Of a DNA stretch of 64,000 nucleotides, positions 57,623 through 64,000 are shown piece after piece (within the stretch, counting starts at the first letter, position 1; each line of letters opens with the position of its first letter). The stretch spans positions 97,319 to 161,318 of the forward strand of contig NZ_AKJA01000015.1 of NCBI RefSeq assembly GCF_000282575.1, written 5' to 3'. A model generated the notes under the pieces. That model saw nothing but the letters and a program-made list of their open reading frames with translations, had not been told where the DNA came from and did not search any database. This DNA is from Herbaspirillum sp. YR522. Its GTDB lineage: Bacteria; Pseudomonadota; Gammaproteobacteria; Burkholderiales; Burkholderiaceae_D. A program made the translations under genes and the position numbers.

Positions 57623-58864
57623 ATGAACGATAAAAAGACCTACGGCTTCACCACCACCATCCTGCACGGCGATCGTCAGAAGGACATCGAGCATGGCTCG
57701 CTGCACAAGCCTATCCATACCTCGGTGGCCTTCGGCTACAAGGACGCACGCCAACTGGCCGATGTGTTCCAGGGCAAGCAGCCGGGCTACCGCTACGGGC
57801 GCCAGGGCAATCCCACGGTGTCGGCGCTGGAAGACAAGATCACCGCCATGGAAGGCGGCCGGTCGAGCATCTGCTTTTCCACCGGCATGGCCGCCATCGG
57901 CGCCATCGTGCAAGGCTTGCTGCGCGAAGGCGACCACGTGGTGTCGTCGGCCTTCCTGTTCGGCAATACCAACAGCCTGTGGATGACGGTAGGCGCGCAG
58001 GGCGCCGAGGTGAGCATGGTCGACGCCACCGACGCGGCCAATGTCGAGGCCGCATTGAAGCCCAACACGCGCCTGGTGTTCGTCGAGACCATCGCCAACC
58101 CGCGTACCCAGATCGCCGACCTGAAGCGTATCGGCGAGCTGTGCCGCGCGCGCGGCATCCTGTACGTGGTGGACAACACCATGACCTCGCCCTACCTGTT
58201 CCGGCCCAAGGCGGTAGGTGCCGGGCTGGTGGTCAATTCGCTGACCAAGTCGATCGCCGGCCACGGCAATGCGCTGGGTGGCGCGCTGACCGATACCGGC
58301 GAATACGACTGGACCCGCTATCCGCACATCGCCGAGAACTACAAGCGCAACCCGGCGCCGCAATGGGGCATGGCGCAGATCCGCGCCAAGGCCTTGCGCG
58401 ACTTCGGCGCCTCACTGGGCCCGGAGGCGGCGCACCACATCGCGGTCGGTGCCGAGACCATCGCGCTGCGCCTGGAGCGCGAGTGTCGCAATGCGCTGGC
58501 CCTGGCCCAGATGCTGGAGGCCGATGATCGCGTCGCTGCCGTCTACTACCCGGGCCTGGCGTCGCATCCGCAGCACGCCCTGGCCAGCGAGCTGTTCCGC
58601 TCGTACGGCAGCCTGCTGTCGTTCGAATTGAAGGATGGCATCGATTGCTTCGACTACCTGAACCGGATGCAACTGGCGGTCGCTTCCAGCAACCTGGGCG
58701 ACACCCGTACGCTGGTGATCCCGGTGTCGCATACCATCTTCTACGAAATGGGGCGCGAGCGACGCGCGGCGATGGGCATCGCCGAGTCGCTCATCCGGGT
58801 GTCGGTCGGACTGGAAGACACCGACGACCTGGTGCACGACTTCCGCCAGGCACTGGATGCCTGA
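57623..58864 (+). CDS. Cystathionine gamma-synthase family PLP enzyme
   Basis: A 413-residue enzyme of the Cys/Met metabolism PLP family. The PLP lysine is Lys209 in VVNSLTKSIAGHGNALGG; GYRYGRQGNPTVSALEDKITAMEGG and FSTGMAAI bind cofactor from the partner subunit; VDNTMTSPYLFRP and RVSVGLEDTDDLVHDF close the site. Members include cystathionine gamma-synthase, O-succinyl/O-acetylhomoserine sulfhydrylase and methionine gamma-lyase; in this genomic place a homoserine sulfhydrylase (MetZ) is common, but the sequence is a divergent clade, so the reaction is left open. Confidence 0.85.
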   Translation: MNDKKTYGFTTTILHGDRQKDIEHGSLHKPIHTSVAFGYKDARQLADVFQGKQPGYRYGRQGNPTVSALEDKITAMEGGRSSICFSTGMAAIGAIVQGLLREGDHVVSSAFLFGNTNSLWMTVGAQGAEVSMVDATDAANVEAALKPNTRLVFVETIANPRTQIADLKRIGELCRARGILYVVDNTMTSPYLFRPKAVGAGLVVNSLTKSIAGHGNALGGALTDTGEYDWTRYPHIAENYKRNPAPQWGMAQIRAKALRDFGASLGPEAAHHIAVGAETIALRLERECRNALALAQMLEADDRVAAVYYPGLASHPQHALASELFRSYGSLLSFELKDGIDCFDYLNRMQLAVASSNLGDTRTLVIPVSHTIFYEMGRERRAAMGIAESLIRVSVGLEDTDDLVHDFRQALDA

Positions 58865-58907
58865 TGCCTGATGCCGTGATGGTGCGAGGCGGCCGGTAGC
58901 CATGGAC

Positions 58908-58940
58908 ATGCCTGCGACTCCAGGAGCCGCAGGCATTTTT
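58908..58940 (+). terminator. Intrinsic terminator
   Basis: ATGCCTGCG and CGCAGGCAT pair around an 11-base loop, followed by TTTT. It ends the PLP-enzyme transcript. Confidence 0.8.
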
Positions 58941-58968
58941 CATTGGATCGCCGTAGCGGCGCCGGGGA

Positions 58969-59565
58969 TCAGGGCAGCAGGTTGGCCACTGCCTCGCGAT
59001 CGGCCCACTTGGTCTTGTAGCTGGGGGTGAAGGTCTTGAAGCGCTCGATCAGGCGCGCCGGATCGGATTCGTGCATCATCAGGCCCGACTGGTCGCTGCT
59101 CACGAAGCGCTGCGACACCAGGTGGTCGACGAAAGCGATCAGGTTGTCATAGAAGCCCTCGGTGTTGTATAGGCTGATGGGCTTGTAGTGAAAGCCCAGC
59201 TGGGCCCAGGTCAGCACCTCGAACAATTCTTCCAGCGTACCCATGCCGCCCGGCATGGCCACGAAGCCGTCGGCCAGCTCGGCCATCATGGCCTTGCGCT
59301 CGTGCATGTCCTTGACGATGTGCAGGCGGGTCAGGCCATGGTGGCCCAGTTCCTTGTCCAGCAGGGCCTTGGGGATCACCCCGGTGGCTTCGCCCCCCAG
59401 TTGCATGATCTCGGTGGCGATGATGCCCATCAGGCCCACATTGCCACCGCCGTACACCAGCGCGATATTGTTCTTGACCATTTCACGGGCCAACTGGCGG
59501 GCCGCGTCGGCATAGGCCGGCGATGCGCCAGGGGAAGAGCCGCAATAAACGCAAATCGATTTCAT
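58969..59565 (-). CDS. LOG-family protein (cytokinin riboside 5'-monophosphate phosphoribohydrolase type)
   Basis: A 198-residue Rossmann-like protein. ICVYCGSSPGASPAY, GGGNVGLMGIIA (40-50) and PGGMGTLEE (105-113) with ERK at 89-91 are the LOG signature; the last two form the active site that cleaves nucleoside monophosphates to free base and ribose phosphate. In plants and plant-associated bacteria LOG releases active cytokinins; bacterial homologues may also recycle nucleotides. The ATG at 59565 follows AGAGGA; a long in-frame upstream extension is rejected. Confidence 0.9.
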   Translation of the reverse strand: MKSICVYCGSSPGASPAYADAARQLAREMVKNNIALVYGGGNVGLMGIIATEIMQLGGEATGVIPKALLDKELGHHGLTRLHIVKDMHERKAMMAELADGFVAMPGGMGTLEELFEVLTWAQLGFHYKPISLYNTEGFYDNLIAFVDHLVSQRFVSSDQSGLMMHESDPARLIERFKTFTPSYKTKWADREAVANLLP

Positions 59566-59782
59566 GAGTCCTCTGCAATAACCATCGCTACAATGCCCCG
59601 GGAATGTCACGGCCGATGCGGGCAGGGCAGCGGAATGAAAATGTTGTCTCGACGTTGATTTCCGGGCCAAGACCACATTCATGTTATACCATGTTCGTGG
59701 TGCGGTGCAGCATAAGGTGCCCCGATGACAACCCGGTGACAGCAATGATAACGGCAGGGCCCAGGCCCGGCAAAAGGACATC

Positions 59783-60802
59783 ATGGCCAACAAGATCGTC
59801 AGTCTCGCCCTGCAGGGTGGTGGTTCCCACGGCGCCTTTACCTGGGGCGTGCTGGATCGGCTGCTGGAAGACGCGCGGCTGGATATCGAAGGCATCAGCG
59901 GCGCCTCGGCCGGTGCCATGAATGCAGCGATCCTGGCCCAGGGCTATGCCCAGGATGGACGCGACGGCGCCCGGGCGGCGCTGGAGCGGTTCTGGAGCAG
60001 CCTGTCCACGCGCGAACCCTTCGGCCTGGACCAGCCCGACTTTGGTGGCGCGGCGGTGACCAATCCGGCCACCATGCCCGGCATGCAGGCCTTGTTGGCG
60101 ATGACGCGCTTTTTCACGCCGGCCCAGTTGAACCCGCTCGATATCAATCCGCTGCGCGACATCCTCAACGAACAGATCGATTTCGAGCGGCTGCGCCAGC
60201 AGCGCGAGATTGGCCTGTTCATCGCGGCCACCCAGGTCAGCACCGGCACGCTGAAGATCTTCCGCAACGCCGATCTGTCGGCCGACGTGTTGCTGGCGTC
60301 GGCCTGCCTGCCGTCGCTGCATCGGCCCATCGAGATCGATGGCGAGGCCTACTGGGATGGTGGGCTGACCGCCAATCCCCCGATCTTCCCGCTGCTGCAG
60401 GCCTGCGCCTCGCCTGATGTGATGGTGGTGCTGCTGCATCCCAGCCGGCGCCCGGTCACGCCCACCACCAGCGACGAGATCGGCCAGCGGCTGTCGGAGA
60501 TCAGTTTCAGTTCGGCCTTCTTCACCGAGTTGACCGGGCTGGCGATGGTCAAGCGCGAAGCCGAGAATGCCAGCTTCGCGTTCGGCTCGCTGGAGCGTCG
60601 CCTGCGCCGGCTCAACATGCACCTGATCGACGCCGACGAACTGATGGGGCAACTGACCAACATGAGCAAGCTCAACACCCAGGGCAGCTTCATCCGCAGC
60701 CTGCACCAGCAGGGGCGGCAACGGGCCGGCGAATGGCTGCAACAGCACTTCGACAGCATCGGCCGGCGCTCGACCTTCGATCTGGGGCGTTTTTTGCCCT
60801 GA
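59783..60802 (+). CDS. Patatin-like phospholipase
   Basis: A 339-residue lipid hydrolase. Oxyanion hole QGGGSHGAF (11-19), nucleophile Ser42 in GISGASAGAMNA, and catalytic Asp192 in WDGGLTANPP give the complete Ser-Asp dyad. No signal peptide, so probably cytoplasmic or membrane-peripheral. Patatin genes of this type occur near polyhydroxybutyrate or lipid turnover genes in Burkholderiales; here it precedes an alpha/beta hydrolase gene. ATG 59783 with AAAGGA. Confidence 0.9.
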   Translation: MANKIVSLALQGGGSHGAFTWGVLDRLLEDARLDIEGISGASAGAMNAAILAQGYAQDGRDGARAALERFWSSLSTREPFGLDQPDFGGAAVTNPATMPGMQALLAMTRFFTPAQLNPLDINPLRDILNEQIDFERLRQQREIGLFIAATQVSTGTLKIFRNADLSADVLLASACLPSLHRPIEIDGEAYWDGGLTANPPIFPLLQACASPDVMVVLLHPSRRPVTPTTSDEIGQRLSEISFSSAFFTELTGLAMVKREAENASFAFGSLERRLRRLNMHLIDADELMGQLTNMSKLNTQGSFIRSLHQQGRQRAGEWLQQHFDSIGRRSTFDLGRFLP

Positions 60803-60874
60803 ATGCGCCGGGATTGCGCACGGTCGTTCGGTTTTGACTATACTTGCCGGCTCGATCCTCCACCGCACAGCGCC

Positions 60875-61762
60875 ATGACCCAGCCCGGCAAGCCCTTCCG
60901 TTCCGAATACCTGACCCTGCGCGGCCTGCGGTCCCACATCCGCCATTGGGGCGACGACGGTGCGCCCAAGCTGTTCATGCTGCATGGCTGGATGGATGTC
61001 TCGGCGTCGTTCCAGTTCGTGGTCGACGCCTTGCAACGCGACTGGCATGTGATCGCGCCCGACTGGCGCGGCTTCGGCCTGTCGGCGCGCAGCGGCGCCG
61101 ATACCTACTGGTTTCCCGACTACCTGGCCGACCTCGATGCCATCCTGGCCCATTACGCCGGCGACGACGCCGTCAACCTGCTGGGTCACAGCATGGGCGG
61201 CAACATCGCCAGCCTGTATGCCGGCGTGCGTCCGGCACGGGTGGCGCGGCTGATCAACCTGGAAGGGGTGGGGCTGCCACCGACGCGTCCCGAGCAGGCT
61301 CCGGATCGGTTTGCCGAATGGCTCGACAGCTTGCGCAAGGTACCACTCATGCGTGGCTACGATAGCGTCGACCAGGTGGCCGCGCGGCTACAGAAGAACA
61401 ATGCCCGCCTCACCGACGCGCGCGCCGCGTTCCTGGCGCAGCACTGGGCCCGGCCCGACGCCCATGGCCAGTGGCAGATACTGGGCGACCCGGCCCACAA
61501 GCAGGTCAGCCCCTTGCTGTATCGCGCCGACGAGATGACCGCCTGCCTGGCCCGCATCACCGCGCCGGTGCTGTGGGTGGAGGCGCGCCAGAGCGAGCTG
61601 TGGCGGTTCTTCGGTTCCAACGAACTGGTGCGCGAAGAGATCGACCGCCGCATTGCGTTCATTGACAAGGTACAGGTCGAGATGATCGAGGATGCCGGCC
61701 ACATGCTGCACCACGACCAGCCCGAACGGCTGGCGCAGCTCATCGAGCGCTTCATCGGGTAG
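60875..61762 (+). CDS. Alpha/beta hydrolase
   Basis: A 295-residue hydrolase. Oxyanion strand FMLHGWMD (35-42), nucleophile Ser106 in LLGHSMGGNIA, and catalytic His in EDAGHMLHHDQPERL near the end; the acid is probably in VLWVEARQSE or nearby. PDWRGFGLSAR suits the haloalkane dehalogenase/esterase branch. Substrate unknown. The ATG at 60875 begins the conserved part; the 24 upstream codons overlap the intergenic region after the patatin gene. It is followed 70 bases later by a PHP-domain gene. Confidence 0.88.
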   Translation: MTQPGKPFRSEYLTLRGLRSHIRHWGDDGAPKLFMLHGWMDVSASFQFVVDALQRDWHVIAPDWRGFGLSARSGADTYWFPDYLADLDAILAHYAGDDAVNLLGHSMGGNIASLYAGVRPARVARLINLEGVGLPPTRPEQAPDRFAEWLDSLRKVPLMRGYDSVDQVAARLQKNNARLTDARAAFLAQHWARPDAHGQWQILGDPAHKQVSPLLYRADEMTACLARITAPVLWVEARQSELWRFFGSNELVREEIDRRIAFIDKVQVEMIEDAGHMLHHDQPERLAQLIERFIG

Positions 61763-61832
61763 CCGGCAAGGGCCGCCGATGCGGCGTACAATGGCATTCG
61801 GTTGCAGCTTGCATCCGACTCCACCCGATCCT

Positions 61833-62675
61833 ATGTCTCAACTCAAGTTCGACCTGCATTGCCACTCCAATGTCTCCGACGGCCTGCTGCCGCCGGAACA
61901 GGTCGCCGCGCGCGCGCACGCCCATGGTGTAGGTGTGTGGGCCCTGACCGACCATGACGAGCTGGGCGGTGTGGCCCGTGCCCGCGCCGCCGCCCAGGCA
62001 CTGGGCATGCACCATGTGGGTGGGGTCGAGATCTCGGTGACCTGGGCCGGCCAGACGGTGCACGTGGTGGGCCTGCGGGTCGACGAAACCAATCCCGCGC
62101 TGATCGCCGGCCTGGCGGCGACCCGCAACGGACGCGAGCGGCGCGCCCGCGAGATTGCCGACGAACTCGACAAGGTCGGCATCTGCGGCGCCTACGAAGG
62201 TGCCTTGCAGCACGTGGGCAATCCCGACCTGATCTCGCGCACGCACTTTGCCCGCCACATGGTCGAGCGCGGTCATTGCGGCGACACCAAGGAAGTGTTC
62301 GCCAACTACCTCACCGAGGGCAAGCCCGGCTATGTGCCCCATCGCTGGGCAACGCTCGATGAGGCAGTGGCCTGGATACGCGGCGCCGGCGGGGTCGCGG
62401 TGATCGCCCACCCCGGCCGCTACAAGTACAGCCCGCTGCAGTTCGGCGCGCTGTTCGACCAATTCAAGCAACTGGGCGGGGCGGCCATCGAAGTCACCAC
62501 CGGCAGCCATTCCCCGGAACAATACGAAGAATATGCCCAGGTTGCGCGTCACTACGGTTTCCTGGCGTCGATGGGCTCCGACTTCCATGGACCCGGCGAA
62601 TCGCGGGTCGACCTAGGTGAATTGCCGCCCCTGTCGCGCGGGCTGACCCCGGTCTGGCACGACTGGGGTTTCTAG
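61833..62675 (+). CDS. PHP-domain phosphatase (3',5'-nucleoside bisphosphate phosphatase type)
   Basis: A 280-residue PHP-fold metalloenzyme. FDLHCHSNVSDG, LTDHDELGG and GGVEIS near the N-terminus, VIAHPGRY, and GSDFHGPG near the end provide the His and Asp ligands of the trinuclear metal site. E. coli RNase AM (YciV) and Chromobacterium relatives hydrolyse 3',5'-bisphosphates and short 5' RNA ends. ATG 61833 starts right at the conserved MSQLKFDLHCHS. The usual neighbour in betaproteobacteria is a YrdC/Sua5-family gene, found here after htpX. Confidence 0.9.
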   Translation: MSQLKFDLHCHSNVSDGLLPPEQVAARAHAHGVGVWALTDHDELGGVARARAAAQALGMHHVGGVEISVTWAGQTVHVVGLRVDETNPALIAGLAATRNGRERRAREIADELDKVGICGAYEGALQHVGNPDLISRTHFARHMVERGHCGDTKEVFANYLTEGKPGYVPHRWATLDEAVAWIRGAGGVAVIAHPGRYKYSPLQFGALFDQFKQLGGAAIEVTTGSHSPEQYEEYAQVARHYGFLASMGSDFHGPGESRVDLGELPPLSRGLTPVWHDWGF

Positions 62676-62778
62676 CACTGCCACGACCGCGCCCGGTGCC
62701 GGCCGGCCACGGTCGCGCTCTTGAATTCGGCCGCGGCAATCCTATCTACCAGCCAGTTCCCCCGATAGGAGTGTTCCG

Positions 62779-63654
62779 ATGAAACGCATCTTGCTGTTTA
62801 TTGCTACCAACATTGCCGTGCTGGTCGTGATGAGCGTCATTTTGTCGCTGTTGGGTGTCGACCGTTTCCTCACCAATGCCGGCCTGAACCTGCCCATGCT
62901 GCTGGTGTTTTCGCTGGTGGTCGGTTTCACCGGCTCGATCATCTCCTTGCTGATGAGCAAGAGCATGGCCAAGTGGTCCACCGGCGCGCGCGTCATTGAA
63001 ACGCCGGTCAACGGCACCGAAGCCTGGCTGCTGCAGACCGTCGGCAGGCTGGCCCAGCGCGCCGGTATCGGCATGCCCGAAGTGGCGGTGTACGAGGGCG
63101 AACCGAACGCGTTCGCCACCGGCGCCTTTCGCGACTCGGCCCTGGTGGCGGTGTCGACCGGCCTGTTGCAGGGCATGACCCAGGAAGAAGTCGAGGCCGT
63201 GCTGGGACACGAAGTGGCCCACATCGCCAATGGCGACATGGTCACCATGACCTTGATCCAGGGCGTGGTGAATACCTTCGTGGTATTCCTGTCGCGGGTG
63301 GTCGGCTATTTCGTCGACTCGGCCCTGCGTCGCAACAACGACGAGTCCGGCCCCGGCATCGGCTACATGGTGACGGTGATGGTGTGCCAGGTCGTGTTCG
63401 GTATCGGCGCCTCGATGATCGTGGCCTGGTTCTCGCGCCATCGCGAGTTCCGCGCCGATGCCGGCGCGGCGCGGCTGATGGGCTCGCCCCAGCCGATGAT
63501 CCATGCGCTGGCGCGCCTGGGCGGTTTTTCGGCAGCAGGCTTGCCCAACTCGATGGCCGCGCTGGGCATCAGCGACAAGCCCGGCATCATGGAGCTGTTC
63601 TCGACGCACCCGCCACTGGAGCAGCGCATCGCGGCATTGCGCGGGCAGCGCTGA
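62779..63654 (+). CDS. htpX: Membrane zinc protease HtpX
   Basis: A 291-residue inner-membrane M48 protease. Two N-terminal helices (about 5-25 and 38-58) precede the catalytic domain; zinc motif [10 protein letters not shown] (144-153); two further helices; third ligand Glu in [14 protein letters not shown]; and [13 protein letters not shown] at the end. HtpX degrades damaged membrane proteins with FtsH and is often heat or envelope-stress induced. AGGAG lies upstream of ATG 62779. Confidence 0.95.
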   Translation: MKRILLFIATNIAVLVVMSVILSLLGVDRFLTNAGLNLPMLLVFSLVVGFTGSIISLLMSKSMAKWSTGARVIETPVNGTEAWLLQTVGRLAQRAGIGMPEVAVYEGEPNAFATGAFRDSALVAVSTGLLQGMTQEEVEAVLGHEVAHIANGDMVTMTLIQGVVNTFVVFLSRVVGYFVDSALRRNNDESGPGIGYMVTVMVCQVVFGIGASMIVAWFSRHREFRADAGAARLMGSPQPMIHALARLGGFSAAGLPNSMAALGISDKPGIMELFSTHPPLEQRIAALRGQR

Positions 63655-63729
63655 GCGCACCGGGTATCCGTTTGGCGGCGGTGGCGACACCGCCGCTTTG
63701 CATTGAATGAACCGAATACGGAAGCAGTC

Positions 63730-64000
63730 ATGAGTCAATTCTTCGAGATCCATCCCGACAACCCGCAACTGCGCCTGATCAAGCAGGCGGCCCAGATCAT
63801 CCACAAGGGTGGCCTGGTGGCCTTGCCGACCGACTCCTGTTATGCGCTGGTGTGCCAGCTCGACAATAAGGACGCGGTCGAGCGGGTGCGCCGCATCCGC
63901 GGCGTCGACGACAAGCACCATTTGACGCTGCTGTGCCGCGACCTCTCCGAGATCGCCGTCTATGCCAAGGTCGACAACCGCCAGTACCGGCTGGTCAAGG
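63730..64000 (+). CDS. YrdC/Sua5-family threonylcarbamoyl-AMP synthase-like protein (5' part)
   Basis: The first 90 codons are present; the gene continues past the right edge. AAQIIHKGGLVALPTDSCYALVCQL and RVRRIRGVDDKHHLTLLCRDLSEIAVYA match the YciO/YrdC/Sua5 fold, which makes threonylcarbamoyl-adenylate for tRNA t6A. The pattern is nearer YciO than TsaC, so the t6A role is not certain. Start ATG 63730 is 75 bases after htpX. Confidence 0.88.
   Translation, partial: MSQFFEIHPDNPQLRLIKQAAQIIHKGGLVALPTDSCYALVCQLDNKDAVERVRRIRGVDDKHHLTLLCRDLSEIAVYAKVDNRQYRLVK

Overview
The window looks like a chromosomal segment of a high-GC betaproteobacterium of the order Burkholderiales. The gene order leuC-entericidin-leuD-leuB-asd-fimV-truA-trpF-trpB-trpA ... 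accD-folC-dedD-cvpA-purF is the conserved Burkholderiales arrangement. Protein styles and the putative HrpL-type promoter point towards Oxalobacteraceae, most likely Herbaspirillum or a close relative; this is inference, since no rRNA or other taxonomic marker is present.

Layout. 1-1.6 kb: end of a NitT/TauT-type ABC permease gene, a periplasmic solute-binding protein and a small coiled-coil protein. 1.67-3.9 kb: a decayed RTX gene (reverse strand) with two reading-frame breaks, then a lipoprotein gene. 4.7-10.9 kb: a reverse-strand cluster of AraC regulator, class II aldolase and MHS-type transporter, then a CPA1 Na+/H+ antiporter and an aldo/keto reductase. 11-15.1 kb: an OxlT-like transporter with its GntR/FCD regulator, and a FadR-like regulator with a short-chain dehydrogenase; each set has a good candidate operator. 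15.2-17.2 kb: an unrecognised 414-residue protein preceded by a GGAACC-N17-CCACTTA promoter motif (HrpL box), abutting a 48-codon remnant of an ABC ATPase and an intact cyanase gene. 17.3-24.8 kb: TAXI-type binding protein, a small gene behind a LexA-like box, an Fbp-like ABC ATPase/permease pair, glutathione reductase and outer-membrane phospholipase A. 25-35.5 kb: an MHYT-GGDEF-EAL protein, a chemoreceptor, a FAD-linked D-2-hydroxyacid dehydrogenase, DUF2069, WrbA, a Leu/Ile/Val-type binding protein, YihY, Mpo1-like and CBS proteins.

35.5-64 kb is mostly housekeeping: an LplT-PlsC fusion, aroC, an M48 lipoprotein, then leucine biosynthesis (leuCDB), aspartate-semialdehyde dehydrogenase, FimV, tRNA pseudouridine synthase, tryptophan biosynthesis (trpFBA), fatty acid and folate genes (accD, folC), a SPOR protein, cvpA-purF, a PLP-dependent sulfur amino-acid enzyme, a LOG-family protein, a patatin, an alpha/beta hydrolase, a PHP phosphatase, htpX and the start of a YrdC/Sua5-family gene.

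The most interesting part is 15.2-16.7 kb, where a candidate type III effector gene with its own HrpL-type promoter appears to have replaced most of a cyanate/nitrate transporter operon upstream of cynS. Next in interest are the broken RTX gene and the candidate SOS-controlled small gene. I saw no tRNA, rRNA, CRISPR array, insertion sequence or replication origin.
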